Positions 9,209 to 18,283 of a DNA stretch of 64,000 nt are shown one piece after another. The stretch covers positions 1-64,000 of the forward strand of contig CALWOZ010000006.1 of assembly GCA_944383305.1 (NCBI GenBank), written 5' to 3'. The translations under genes and the position numbers were made by a program. How positions within the stretch are numbered: position 1 is the first letter of the stretch; each line of letters begins with the position of its first letter. This stretch comes from an uncultured Clostridia bacterium. GTDB lineage: Bacteria; Bacillota; Clostridia; Lachnospirales; CAG-274. The notes beneath the pieces are model-generated. The model did not search any database and had not been told where the DNA came from. It worked only from the letters and a program-made list of their open reading frames with translations.

Positions 9209-10116
9209 TTTAAAATCATATATACAACATACACAATCATATTAATATAGAAAAATAATGTAAATATTTTAGGCTTATCTATGATTTGATTACATTCTTC
9301 TTTTAGCTTATTTATCTCTTTTTTATTACATATTATAAATAAAAATATAGATAATAAAAGTAATGGTGATGTAAATAAGAAATAAATTAAAGGATACATT
9401 AAATCTTTAAATGTATATGTTACATTTGATATTTGTTCATTAATATTTGGTATATACTTATATGCTATATGAGCTATGGTTATTTGAGTTCCATTAAATA
9501 TAAAATGCATAAGTATACTAGAATATATTGACTTAGTTACTTTAACTAAATATGCAAATATAATACCTCCGACTATGGCATAAAAAAGTTGAGATATAGT
9601 AAAATGCATTACTCCAAAATAAAAGCTAGACATTAACACTCCTATTAATACTGGTGTTTTTTTATACCCTGTTAATATAACTCCCCTAAAGGCTAATTCT
9701 TCTGTTATGGCAGGCACTAATGCAGAAACAAAAAGTGCTTTAGGTAAGCTTAAACTAGCAAATAAACCAATTGCATCTGATATTTCATCTTTAAAAAATA
9801 CATTAGTAATAGCTCCTATTAGTTGTAACATTGGTTGTATTGTAAAACTTAAAAATATTATTAAAAAAAAGTTTTTTAAAGACAAGGGGGTTAAAGGTAT
9901 AATATCTTTAAATTTTATTTTTTTTATAAATAAGACTAAAATAATAGGTGATATGAAACATATAATTGCAAAAATAGATTGACTAATCCATATATTTTGG
10001 GCACTTAATGCGTTAGGAAATAATCTTAATATACTTAATAATACAATATTACCAATAAATATTAAAAATATCATTAACAAAAACATAAATTTATCAGCAT
10101 TTTTAGGATAATTCAT
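9202..10116 (-). CDS. CPBP family intramembrane metalloprotease
   Basis: 304 residues with about eight hydrophobic segments. The CPBP (CAAX protease and bacteriocin-processing, Abi) motifs are present in order: EELAFRG (EExxxR, ~143), HFTISQLFYAIVGG (second His motif, ~175) and HFIFNG (third, ~205). These form the glutamate/histidine active site within the membrane. Roles in the family include peptide processing and bacteriocin self-immunity; the substrate here is unknown. It starts two bases after the stop of the AI-2E-type transporter gene, with its ribosome site (GGAGTTGAT) inside that gene, so it is the second gene of a two-gene operon. Confidence 0.88.
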   Translation of the reverse strand: MNYPKNADKFMFLLMIFLIFIGNIVLLSILRLFPNALSAQNIWISQSIFAIICFISPIILVLFIKKIKFKDIIPLTPLSLKNFFLIIFLSFTIQPMLQLIGAITNVFFKDEISDAIGLFASLSLPKALFVSALVPAITEELAFRGVILTGYKKTPVLIGVLMSSFYFGVMHFTISQLFYAIVGGIIFAYLVKVTKSIYSSILMHFIFNGTQITIAHIAYKYIPNINEQISNVTYTFKDLMYPLIYFLFTSPLLLLSIFLFIICNKKEINKLKEECNQIIDKPKIFTLFFYINMIVYVVYMILKK

Positions 10117-10118
10117 TA

Positions 10119-11276
10119 TTAATCAACTCCATATTTTCTACTATATTTTTTATCTATAAAACGATTAAACACAGAAAATATAACAGCAAATATTGGTACA
10201 CCAAAAAACATACCAGCAGGTCCAAATATAGCCCCACCAACTATTATAGAAAATATTATTCCTACTGGCTTAATACCAATAGAATCTCCTAATATTTTAG
10301 GTCCTAATATATTTCCGTCAAACTGTTGTAAAAGTAGTATAAATATTGCCATCCATACTGCTTTTAAAGGATTTGTTATATCAAACATTAATGTAATAAA
10401 TATAACAGGGATTGCTCCTATAAATGGTCCAAAAAATGGTATCATATTAGTTACACCTATTATTATGCTTAAAAGCATTGCAAATGGAGCTTTTAATAAT
10501 TTTGCACCTACAAAAAATATTATACCTATTATTGTAGAGTCTATTATTTTACCAACAAAAAATTTTTCAAATGTATAATTAGCTTCTTTACAAAACTGTA
10601 TTAAATTATTTGCTAATTTTTTAGATAACAAGGCATATACTATTTTTTTGCTTCTTTTGGCTATAATTTCTTTATCAAATAATATATAAACAGATATGAC
10701 TATTCCTAATACTACATTTAATAGTACAGATGCAATGTTTATAGTGCTAGATAGTATTTTTTTTATATAGCTAGGAAATTGAGCTAAAAAGTTCCTACTA
10801 AATTCTTCTGTATATGATGAAATTTCTGCTATTATTTTTTCGTCTAATGGTATATTCTCTTTTAACATAGTGTCAAAAGAATTTATATCAAATGTTTTAA
10901 AATGTTCTGATACGTCTAATATGCTTTTTTGTATCTCTGGTATAAGATAACTTATAAGCCAGATTAAAAAACTAAATAATAAAACATATGCTGTCGTTAT
11001 AGATAAGCCTCTTTTTAAATTCTTCTTATTATCTAAATATCTTATTTTTGAAAAAACTCTTCCTTCTAAAAATTTTAAACTAGAATTTAAAACATAGGCT
11101 ATGCCTATACCATATATAAAAGGTGCTAAAATATCTTTTGTTTCTTTTATAGTTATAGATATATCTAGTTTAGAAGATGAACGATAAAAAATTATAGTGA
11201 TTATAGCTACTAAAACTAAGCATATTCCTAATTTTAAATATCTTTTATTATTTTTTATAAAGTTTTGTGATTTTAT
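10119..11276 (-). CDS. AI-2E family transporter (PerM/YdiK-like), apparent ATA start codon
   Basis: The only ATG in frame (10868) would leave half a protein. The frame stays open another 136 codons upstream, through membrane segments such as ICLVLVAIITIIFY and TTAYVLLFSFLIWLISYLI. No ATG, GTG or TTG occurs in that extension. A perfect ribosome site GGAGG (plus coordinates 11284-11288) stands 7 bases before an ATA at 11274-11276. The resulting 385-residue protein has the usual family length and topology, with the conserved ITNMIPFFGPFIGAIP region and PKILGDSIG. The family exports or exchanges varied small solutes; the original AI-2 role is not general. The CPBP gene follows in the same operon. 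Confidence 0.82.
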   Translation of the reverse strand: MKSQNFIKNNKRYLKLGICLVLVAIITIIFYRSSSKLDISITIKETKDILAPFIYGIGIAYVLNSSLKFLEGRVFSKIRYLDNKKNLKRGLSITTAYVLLFSFLIWLISYLIPEIQKSILDVSEHFKTFDINSFDTMLKENIPLDEKIIAEISSYTEEFSRNFLAQFPSYIKKILSSTINIASVLLNVVLGIVISVYILFDKEIIAKRSKKIVYALLSKKLANNLIQFCKEANYTFEKFFVGKIIDSTIIGIIFFVGAKLLKAPFAMLLSIIIGVTNMIPFFGPFIGAIPVIFITLMFDITNPLKAVWMAIFILLLQQFDGNILGPKILGDSIGIKPVGIIFSIIVGGAIFGPAGMFFGVPIFAVIFSVFNRFIDKKYSRKYGVD

Positions 11277-11590
11277 AAAATCGCCTCCTAAAAATTTTTA
11301 TATTTATATAATACAATATATTTTTTATAATTACTAGCTAAAATTATTCTTTTATATTATAATTAGGATATGACTTTATTTTTCAAAATAAAAATTACAA
11401 ACATTCTTTTATTTTTAATACTATTAAGATTAACTATTTTCTAATACAATATATTAAAAAATTTATTTATTATAATTTTAAATAAAAACTATTGATTAAT
11501 TTTGTATTTTAATGTTATACTATTAACAAATGATAAAATAAAATACAAATTTTTTAATATATGTTAAATTTTAAGAAGGGGGGTTATTTT
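11277..11590. other. Intergenic region between divergent genes; carries one dispersed-repeat piece
   Basis: Very AT-rich. It holds the ribosome site of the minus-strand transporter (11284-11288), a 29-bp segment at 11369-11397 that recurs exactly at 15317-15345, and presumably the divergent promoters. No gene is seen. Confidence 0.5.
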
Positions 11591-12688
11591 ATGTCTAATT
11601 TAAAGACAAAAAAAATAAACATTAAAGATGCTAAACCTAATATGATTTTAGCCAAAGATGTTGTTTCTAATTCGGGGGTAGTAATCATAGCCAAAAACAC
11701 TATGCTAAGTGATATAAACTACAATAAATTAGAAAATAATGGAGTGAAATCTATAACTATATTTGAAAGAAATGGAGATATAAATGACTCTTTTGATGAA
11801 AATATTTTATTACAAAATAAAGAGTACAAAAAAATTGAAGATAGAAAAGAATTTAAAGAATTTAAGAAAAAATATGAACAAAAAATTGAAAAACTTGAAA
11901 ATCAATTTATAGCAATTGGTAAAGGTGTTGGAGTTGAAATAGATACTCTTTATAATATGGTTATAGACATAATAGATAGTGTAAACTGTAAAAATGATGT
12001 ATTTTGTTATTTAGCTCATCTAAAAAGTCAAGATATTCATACATATGCACATTGTTTAAATGTTGCTCTTATATGTAATCTTTTTGGTTTATGGCTAGGT
12101 TATGAAGGGGAAGACCTTAAAAATCTTACTGTATCTGGGATATTACACGATGTGGGTAAAACTCAAATAGATGAAAATATTATTAAAAAACCAGAAAGGC
12201 TTACAGATTCTGAATATGACTCTATTAAAAAACACGCTTATTTAGGATATAAACTTGTAGAAGATTTAGATATACCAGAAGAAATTAAACTTGGTGTATT
12301 AATGCATCACGAAAAAATAGATGGTTCTGGATATCCTTTAGGACTAACTGATGATAGAATATCTAGAACTGCCAAAATAGTGGCTATTTGTGACATATAT
12401 GAAGCTATGACTGCTGATAGAGTATATAGACCTAAAATTTGTCCATTTGAGGTTATAAGAAACTTTGAACAAAATAGTTATGACATTTTAGATACTAAGC
12501 TTTTATTAGCATTTTTACAAAATATAGTTTATACTTATGTTGGTAGTCACGTTATGCTATCTGACAATAGAGAGGCTGAAGTTGTTTTTATAAATCAAGC
12601 TCATCTCTCAAAACCTATTGTAAAAGTAAATAATTCTTTTATTGACTTATCTCAAGAAAAAGAACTATTTATAAAACATATATTATAA
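11591..12688 (+). CDS. HD-GYP domain phosphodiesterase
   Basis: I place the start at the ATG at 11591, with AAGGGGGG 6 bases before it, not at the upstream ATG at 11561, which has no ribosome site. About 365 residues. An N-terminal ~60-residue domain ([16 protein letters not shown]) of the kind often paired with HD-GYP is followed by a coiled stretch ([19 protein letters not shown]). The catalytic HD-GYP domain has [21 protein letters not shown] and [14 protein letters not shown]. All metal ligands and the GYP motif are intact, so cyclic-di-GMP hydrolysis is the expected activity. It is monocistronic with a terminator at 12687. Confidence 0.92.
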   Translation: MSNLKTKKINIKDAKPNMILAKDVVSNSGVVIIAKNTMLSDINYNKLENNGVKSITIFERNGDINDSFDENILLQNKEYKKIEDRKEFKEFKKKYEQKIEKLENQFIAIGKGVGVEIDTLYNMVIDIIDSVNCKNDVFCYLAHLKSQDIHTYAHCLNVALICNLFGLWLGYEGEDLKNLTVSGILHDVGKTQIDENIIKKPERLTDSEYDSIKKHAYLGYKLVEDLDIPEEIKLGVLMHHEKIDGSGYPLGLTDDRISRTAKIVAICDIYEAMTADRVYRPKICPFEVIRNFEQNSYDILDTKLLLAFLQNIVYTYVGSHVMLSDNREAEVVFINQAHLSKPIVKVNNSFIDLSQEKELFIKHIL

Positions 12689-12710
12689 GCAAGGATATAC
12701 CTTGCTTTTT
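12687..12710 (+). terminator. Terminator after the HD-GYP gene
   Basis: An 8-bp stem AAGCAAGG / CCTTGCTT with a 5-base loop, followed by TTTTTG, overlapping the stop codon. Confidence 0.75.
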
Positions 12711-12771
12711 GTTTGACATAAATTAATTTATGGCTTTATTTTAATTAATATAATTTTAAAGGATAGAGAAA

Positions 12772-13227
12772 ATGGATTATGAATTTTTTATGAAAGAGGC
12801 ATATAAAGAAGCTTTAAAAGCTTATGAAATAAACGAAGTTCCTATTGGGTGTGTTATTGTTTATGACAATACTATTATATCTAGAGCATATAATAGAAGA
12901 AACATAGAAAAAAATACCTTAAAACACGCTGAACTTATAGCAATAGACAATGCTTGTAATGTTATAAATGATTGGAGATTAGAAAATACTACTATTTTTA
13001 TCACCGTAGAACCTTGTCCTATGTGTACTGGTGCTATATTACAATCTAGGATACCAACGGTAGTATTCGGTACAAGAAATAAAAAAGCCGGTTGTTGTGG
13101 CTCTATATTAAATATGTTAAATAATAATAGTTTTAACCATAAAGCTAGTATTATAGAAGGTGTATTAGAAGAAGAATGCTCTTTATTAATGAAAAACTTT
13201 TTTAAAAAGCTTAGAAAGAAAGGATAA
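12772..13227 (+). CDS. tadA: tRNA(adenine34) deaminase TadA
   Basis: 151 residues of the cytidine/deoxycytidylate deaminase fold. The zinc and proton-transfer motif HAELIAI (~residue 54) and PCPMCTGAI (~83) are those of TadA, as is the MKEAYKEALKAYEINEVPIGCVIV start. It converts A34 to inosine in the anticodon of tRNA-Arg(ACG), needed to read CGN codons. A HAD hydrolase follows 5 bases later, so they are probably co-transcribed. Confidence 0.93.
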   Translation: MDYEFFMKEAYKEALKAYEINEVPIGCVIVYDNTIISRAYNRRNIEKNTLKHAELIAIDNACNVINDWRLENTTIFITVEPCPMCTGAILQSRIPTVVFGTRNKKAGCCGSILNMLNNNSFNHKASIIEGVLEEECSLLMKNFFKKLRKKG

Positions 13228-13232
13228 AGTTA

Positions 13233-13877
13233 ATGATTGATTATAAAGGTGTTATTTTTGATTTAGATGGAACTATATTAGACTCATTATGCGTTTGGAA
13301 AAAAGTCGATAGAAAATTTTTTAAAAAAAGAAATATGAACATACCTATTAATTATAAAAAAAATGTTAATAGTATGACCCTTTTAGAAACTGCTAAATAT
13401 ACCAAAGACATATGTGGTATAGATGATAGCATAGAAGATATTATAAACGAATGGAAAGAAACTGCTTATGATGAATATAAAAATAATGTTAAATTAAAAT
13501 ACGGTGCTTATGAATATATTATGTTCTTAAAACAAAATAATATAAAAATAGGCATTGCCACTACTTGTGAAAGAAAGCTTTATGAAGTATGTTTAAAAAA
13601 ACATAAAATTTATAGTCTTTTTGATACTATTGTAGATTCTACTCTTGTAAATCGTGGTAAAAATTTTCCTGATATATATGAATTATGTGCTAAAAACTTA
13701 GGTCTTACATATAAAGATATTATTGTATTTGAAGATGTAATAGACGGTATAAAAGGTGCTAAAAAAACTGGTATGAAAGTATACTGTGTATATGATAAAA
13801 ATAGCTTAGAAAAATTAGACGATATATTAAATGTAAGCGATGAATATATAACTGATTTTAGAGAAATGATTGTATAA
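13233..13877 (+). CDS. HAD superfamily hydrolase (beta-phosphoglucomutase/phosphatase type)
   Basis: 214 residues with all four HAD motifs: I FDLDGTILDS (nucleophile Asp and acid/base Asp), II IGIATTCER, III Lys in the VNRGKNFPD region, and IV IVFEDVIDGIKGAKK. The inserted helical cap after motif I marks subclass IA, as in phosphoglycolate phosphatase and beta-phosphoglucomutase relatives. The substrate cannot be told from sequence. It sits 5 bases after tadA. Confidence 0.88.
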   Translation: MIDYKGVIFDLDGTILDSLCVWKKVDRKFFKKRNMNIPINYKKNVNSMTLLETAKYTKDICGIDDSIEDIINEWKETAYDEYKNNVKLKYGAYEYIMFLKQNNIKIGIATTCERKLYEVCLKKHKIYSLFDTIVDSTLVNRGKNFPDIYELCAKNLGLTYKDIIVFEDVIDGIKGAKKTGMKVYCVYDKNSLEKLDDILNVSDEYITDFREMIV

Positions 13878-13906
13878 AATTGTATGAATTTAACTTTACT
13901 TTTACG

Positions 13907-13935
13907 TTGACAAAATAAAAAGTAAATATTATAAT
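13907..13935 (+). promoter_or_regulatory. Sigma-A promoter of the SRP RNA gene
   Basis: TTGACA, a 17-base spacer and TATAAT, both consensus-perfect, end 33 bases before the mature 5' end of the SRP RNA. Confidence 0.85.
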
Positions 13936-13967
13936 ATATATATATTTATTTAATATGTTTTAAATTT

Positions 13968-14236
13968 TCTCGTGCTAGTTGGGGAGGTAGCGGTGCCTTG
14001 TAACCTACAATCCGCTATAGTAGGAACGATGTCTATCTAAGGCTTTCATTTTTTATGCCTGCCCTATAAAAGTGGTGTTGACGACTTAGTCTTACGCAAT
14101 AGATGCTTGTGAACCGTGTCAGGTCTTGACGGAAGCAGCACTAAACAAGAATTTCTATGTGCCGTAAGGGTGCTGGGTTTGAGCTAACTAGATAGGTAAC
14201 GATAGAAAGTGTCTGTCAAAGATAGATGCACGGGAT
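13968..14236 (+). ncRNA. ffs: Signal recognition particle RNA, large Gram-positive type (scRNA)
   Basis: About 269 bases that follow the Bacillus scRNA almost base for base in conserved blocks. The 5' Alu-domain block is GTGCTAGTTGGGGAGGTAGC, then TGTAACCTACAATCCGCTAT. The S domain has GTCAGGTC and GGAAGCAGCA, and the 3' end is TGAGCTAACTAG through TGCACGGG. It scaffolds Ffh and directs ribosomes to the membrane. The apical loop of helix 8 is TGAC (14127-14130), not the usual GGAA. The promoter at 13907 and terminator at 14247 delimit the gene. Boundaries come from comparison with the Bacillus RNA and may be off by a few bases. Confidence 0.95.
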
Positions 14237-14246
14237 TTTATATATT

Positions 14247-14266
14247 CCACCTATGGTGGTTTTTTT
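14247..14266 (+). terminator. Terminator of the SRP RNA gene
   Basis: The stem CCACC/GGTGG around TAT is followed directly by a run of eight T. It ends 10-20 bases after the mature RNA. Confidence 0.85.
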
Positions 14267-14291
14267 ATTATAAAAATAAGAGAAAGTTATA

Positions 14292-14668
14292 TGTCCAACC
14301 ATTATTTATAACAAAGGTATTCCTAAAAAAATTTTAGACAATATTAAATGTGGAAATTATTCATCTGAAGAAATAATGAAAATTCATAAAGAAATAAAAG
14401 AGCAATATTTTAATAGAAAAAGAGGATTTTATCTTGCTTTAGTTATTACTATTGTTTGTTTTATATTTATAATAGTATCGGATTTAATGTCATCACCTAA
14501 TCTACTTATGTCTATTTACACTTTAATAATTTTATTATTCATTATAATTTGTTGTATGATATATTTAAAAAAAATCTTGTTGATAAATCTAAAAATCAGT
14601 TTATAAAGGCTATAAGAAAAGGTTATCCAGATCTAGTTGAAAAAATAGAAGATGATTTTTTTAGTTAA
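14292..14668 (+). pseudogene. Frameshifted small membrane protein gene
   Basis: The frame is open without a start codon from 14280 through IIYNKGIPKKILDNIK, past the ATG at 14376 (MKIHKEIKEQYF), through two membrane segments (FYLALVITIVCFIFII and LLMSIYTLIILLFIIICC), to a stop at 14606. At an A8 run (14567-14574) a one-base shift restores KNLVDKSKNQFIKAIRKGYP and ends DDFFS at 14668, a far more protein-like tail. The missing 5' start and the homopolymer shift suggest a decayed gene. A 76-residue product from 14376 is still possible but has no ribosome site. The family is unknown. Confidence 0.55.
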
Positions 14669-14778
14669 ATTAATAAGAATACTATATACATTTATGTTTA
14701 ATATGTAATATAAAAGTATTAGTCATAGCTAATAGGTAAGATTAAAAATTTTTTGTTTTAATATAAAGAGGTGATAAA

Positions 14779-15273
14779 ATGTTACAAAATAAATTTACTA
14801 CTACTGATACTATGTTAAAAGAATACGTTATAAAAATTATTTGCAAAAATTTATTAGTTAAAGGTTTTATCATTAGTACTTTAGGGATTATTATTACTTT
14901 TTATCACTTGTTAAAATACCAGTATATACAAGTTGGTATATTTGGTAGTGTAACTTTTATATGTATTTTGGTAACTATTATATCTCCTTATGTTACGTAC
15001 AAACAGCTAAAAACTTCAAATCTTAATCTTCATAACGGAAATACCCCTGAAACAAATATTATATTTGATGATAAAATATACATACGTGAAGGTTCTTTAT
15101 CTATTAATATTGAATATTCTCAAATAAAAAAATTTTATAAACTTAAAAGTTGTTATGTTTTAATAATTGGAAAATCAAATGGAATTATTGTAGATAAAAA
15201 TGGATTTGTTAATGGAACAATTGATTACTTTTTTACTTTAATAAAACAAAAATGTACAAATTTAAAAATTTAA
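14779..15273 (+). CDS. YcxB-like membrane protein
   Basis: 164 residues. Two adjacent membrane segments (~28-48 and ~52-72; LVKGFIISTLGIIITFYHLL and IFGSVTFICILVTIISPY) are followed by a C-terminal beta-rich region with DKIYIREGSLSINIEYSQIKK and IIVDKNGF. This arrangement resembles YcxB-like proteins, a small family of unknown function. AAGAGGTGAT precedes the ATG by 5 bases. It is monocistronic; a hairpin terminator overlaps the end of the gene. Confidence 0.65.
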   Translation: MLQNKFTTTDTMLKEYVIKIICKNLLVKGFIISTLGIIITFYHLLKYQYIQVGIFGSVTFICILVTIISPYVTYKQLKTSNLNLHNGNTPETNIIFDDKIYIREGSLSINIEYSQIKKFYKLKSCYVLIIGKSNGIIVDKNGFVNGTIDYFFTLIKQKCTNLKI

Positions 15274-15287
15274 ATTTGTACATTTTT
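15248..15287 (+). terminator. Terminator overlapping the end of the YcxB-like gene
   Basis: A 16-bp stem, AAAAATGTACAAATTT with AAATTTGTACATTTTT, followed by T-rich sequence. The left arm encodes the last codons. Confidence 0.75.
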
Positions 15288-15442
15288 TATATTATTATTA
15301 TTATTTATAATTAAACTATGACTTTATTTTTCAAAATAAAAATTAAAACTACTTTTTGTTTTAATAATTTTGCAATTCTTAAATTGCAACACATAATTTA
15401 TAAAATTACCACATTATTGTAAAAAATATTAGGAATGTTTGT

Positions 15443-15661
15443 TTATTTATCATTTAAATTACTTGTTATTATATCTATTAATTGGTCTTTTGTTAAGTTT
15501 TCTCTATATCCATCCATATTTTCAGCCATCTTCATAAGTTCTTCTTTAGACTTTTCTGAAAGTCCACTTTCTATTAGCTTATCTTCACCTTTTAATATAT
15601 CTATACATTTTCCCATATTTTTTTCATCTTTTCTTATAAAACTTTCTTTAGCATTATTCAT
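15443..15661 (-). CDS. Small hypothetical protein (72 residues)
   Basis: A small acidic, helical protein. AAGGAGAT stands 6 bases before the ATG, which supports it as a real gene and rules out the opposite-strand frame at 15435-15665. The C-terminal half (MDGYRENLTKDQLIDIITSN) is of SAP/Rho-N-like helical type, but that is only a resemblance. No signal peptide or membrane segment. It stands alone, convergent with the YcxB-like gene. Confidence 0.65.
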   Translation of the reverse strand: MNNAKESFIRKDEKNMGKCIDILKGEDKLIESGLSEKSKEELMKMAENMDGYRENLTKDQLIDIITSNLNDK

Positions 15662-15748
15662 ATAAAATCTCCTTTATAATAAATTATTTATTATATTTAA
15701 GCTATATATATATTTTTTACATTTAATATAAATTTATACATTATTATA

Positions 15749-16855
15749 CTAAATAGGTAAAATACAAAATATAACAAGAAATATTATATTTAATAATGTA
15801 AAGACTGCTAAATATTTATTTTTTAAATTTGGATAATTTATTATAATTTGTTTATAAGAAATTAAACTTGCCATAGACGCAATTAATGTGCCTAAGCCTC
15901 CTATATTAGTCCCTACAATAAGTTCTTTCCACTCTTGTGTAAAGCCTGATAAAAGAAATGCCGTTGGTACATTACTAATAATCTGACTTATAAAAATAGA
16001 AACTATTCTAACATTATCATTTAAAATATCAGTAATAAACTCATAAAAAATAGTTATTCTATTTATATTTCCAACAAAAATAAAAAAACATATAAAAGTT
16101 AATAATAGGCTATAATCTATTTTTAATAATAATGTTTTATTTTTTATTATTATAGAAATAAGTATTATAATAAATAGTATTATATCTGGAATTAAACCTA
16201 TGACAGTTAAAATACATAAACAAAATAGTACTATATAATATATAAGGCTATTATTATTTATTTTTTTCTTATTTTCTAATTTATCAATAGTTACTTTTCT
16301 TTTGCTATATGTAAACCATATGCAAACAAATAATAAAATAGCCGAAATTATAGTATATGGTAACATTATAAGTACAAATTTTATAACAGAAAAATTTGAT
16401 ATAGAATAAAGGTACAAGTTTTGAGGATTGCCAATAGGTGTTAGCATACTTCCTAAATTTGCTGAAATAGTCATAAGTGTTATTGTTAAACAAAGTGAAT
16501 TATTCATACTAGACATATTAAGTATTAAAATACCTAAAGGCACAAATGTAATAAGAGCCACGTCATTAGTAATAAACATACTAGTAAAAAAGCATAAGAA
16601 TACTAAAACTAATATAAGTTGTCGTTCTGTTTTTATTTTATTTAATAGGGCTCCTCCAATATATTCAAAAAGCCCTATTTCTTTTAATCCTAATACAACT
16701 AGCATAAGACAAAATAAAATGATAATTGTAGCTGTGTCAATATATTCAAAGTACTCTTTATCTGGCGGAATAATAAAACAAGATATAAATGCTAATATAA
16801 AGGAAATGATTAGCACAGTTTCTTTTTTTAAAAATAGTTTTATACTTTTTATCAT
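15749..16855 (-). CDS. SLC13/ArsB-type anion permease family membrane protein
   Basis: 368 residues with about ten to eleven hydrophobic helices. The IT-superfamily signatures are the two re-entrant loop regions: FITNDVALITFVPLGILIL (~95) followed by ANLGSMLTPIGNPQN (~132), and SNVPTAFLLSGF with VGTNIGGLGTLIASMASLI near the C-terminus. This fits citrate/sulfate or arsenite-type transporters; the substrate is uncertain. It is shorter than typical SLC13 members (~420-450). It stands just downstream of the FtsX-type permease gene on the same strand but 45 bases away. Confidence 0.82.
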   Translation of the reverse strand: MIKSIKLFLKKETVLIISFILAFISCFIIPPDKEYFEYIDTATIIILFCLMLVVLGLKEIGLFEYIGGALLNKIKTERQLILVLVFLCFFTSMFITNDVALITFVPLGILILNMSSMNNSLCLTITLMTISANLGSMLTPIGNPQNLYLYSISNFSVIKFVLIMLPYTIISAILLFVCIWFTYSKRKVTIDKLENKKKINNNSLIYYIVLFCLCILTVIGLIPDIILFIIILISIIIKNKTLLLKIDYSLLLTFICFFIFVGNINRITIFYEFITDILNDNVRIVSIFISQIISNVPTAFLLSGFTQEWKELIVGTNIGGLGTLIASMASLISYKQIIINYPNLKNKYLAVFTLLNIIFLVIFCILPI

Positions 16856-16900
16856 ATTTAATTATTTCCTTTTGCTATATTAATATTTCTTATTTTATAT

Positions 16901-18283
16901 TTATTCGGATTTTATAGCTTTTAATGCCTCTATTTTAACTGCTCTCTTAGCCGGAAAATATCCTGCCATAAGACCTATAAGACTTGCAAATATTAATGAT
17001 GATATACTAAGCCAAAAAGGTATAGAGGATATTTTTGCCATCTCATCTCCAACGGCTATTCCCATACTCATACCTATCATACCTAGTTTTTCCATTAAAA
17101 ATGGTCCACCTTTATTTATAACAAGAGAAACTATATGACTAAATATAACACCTATCCCTCCACCTAAAAATCCTATAAGTATAGCCTCTAAAAGAAATAG
17201 CTTTTTAATGTCTGCCACTCTAGCGCCAATTACTTTCATTATACCTATTTCTTTTGTTCTTTCATATATAGACATAACCATAGTATTAGTTATACCTATT
17301 GCTGCAATAAATAATGATATACCGCCTATTGCTCCTAAAAGTATTTGTATACTTGCGTTAGTTTTTTTAGCAGAGGTTATATATTCAATTGGTGAATATA
17401 CGTTAAATTCGCCTAAATCTTTTATTTGGTCCATTACTTCTTGTACAGAGTCTAAGTCTTTACACTTTACAATAACTTGATTATATCCTGTGGTAGTATT
17501 TGTTTGACTACCATTAGATAATATTTTATCCATATCTTTTTTTATCTTTTCGAGAGTGTCTAATGGTAAAATAATACAGTTATCACCATACATTTCTGGT
17601 TTATTAACAATACCTACTATATTTGCCTTATATGTTTTATGTTTTACATTTTGGTTTATATCTGAACTATTTCCTGTATATTTTCTACTAACACCATAAT
17701 TTGTATCTGTTGTTATAGTTACCTTTTGGTCTAAGATTTCTCTTTTTTCCATATCTGGTGTTATTTCTTCTTCACTATATATCCATTTTGGATATGGTTC
17801 ACCTTTGCCCTTTTTGTCAAAGCCATAAGCTATAAGAGGATTGGCTACTATATTATATGAGCCACTATCTTCATCTGTTAGCCCTCTCCCCTCTATTGCT
17901 GTATATCCTAAAATATCGGCTGCTGCTGGATCTATACCAAGGGCACTAAATGAACCTACATATTTATCTCCATTTAATAAAAGTCTTAATTCGGTTCTTA
18001 CTATAGGGGTTACTACTTGTACCCCTTCTAAAGCTTTAAACTGATTTATAATATCGGCTGTTATACCAGTTTTACCGTTGTAGTTAGCATTAACGTCTAT
18101 ATTAGTTATGTTTCCCATATCTTTTATTTGCTTGTCAAAGCTTTCATCTAATGCTACACCTAAAGATACCATTATAATAATAGAACTTGCACCTATAACA
18201 ACACTTAATATTGTAAGAGCTGTTCTAAGTTTTCTTTTTGCCAAGTTTTTTAATGCCATTTTTATTATATCAATATTAGTCAT
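16901..18283 (-). CDS. ABC transporter permease, FtsX/MacB family
   Basis: 460 residues. It starts NLAKRKLRTALTILSVVIGAS, the usual MacB-type first helix, has a ~230-residue extracellular domain (MacB-PCD), and three C-terminal helices with YERTKEIGIMKVIGAR and GYFPAKRAVKIEALKAIK. Such permeases act as mechanotransducers or lipoprotein/peptide exporters, working with a MacB-type ATPase. Its start overlaps the end of the upstream COG1361-like gene by 8 bases, and the ATPase is one gene further up, so they form one operon and likely one complex. Confidence 0.92.
   Translation of the reverse strand: MTNIDIIKMALKNLAKRKLRTALTILSVVIGASSIIIMVSLGVALDESFDKQIKDMGNITNIDVNANYNGKTGITADIINQFKALEGVQVVTPIVRTELRLLLNGDKYVGSFSALGIDPAAADILGYTAIEGRGLTDEDSGSYNIVANPLIAYGFDKKGKGEPYPKWIYSEEEITPDMEKREILDQKVTITTDTNYGVSRKYTGNSSDINQNVKHKTYKANIVGIVNKPEMYGDNCIILPLDTLEKIKKDMDKILSNGSQTNTTTGYNQVIVKCKDLDSVQEVMDQIKDLGEFNVYSPIEYITSAKKTNASIQILLGAIGGISLFIAAIGITNTMVMSIYERTKEIGIMKVIGARVADIKKLFLLEAILIGFLGGGIGVIFSHIVSLVINKGGPFLMEKLGMIGMSMGIAVGDEMAKISSIPFWLSISSLIFASLIGLMAGYFPAKRAVKIEALKAIKSE

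Noticed and set aside
10119..10868. 249-residue AI-2E protein starting at the ATG at 10868
   Set aside because: The ATG lies in the middle of the family's normal length with no ribosome site, and the frame with membrane helices continues upstream to a perfect GGAGG.
15435..15665. Plus-strand 76-codon hydrophobic frame opposite the 72-residue gene
   Set aside because: The minus-strand gene has a clear AAGGAGAT ribosome site and balanced composition; the plus frame has none.
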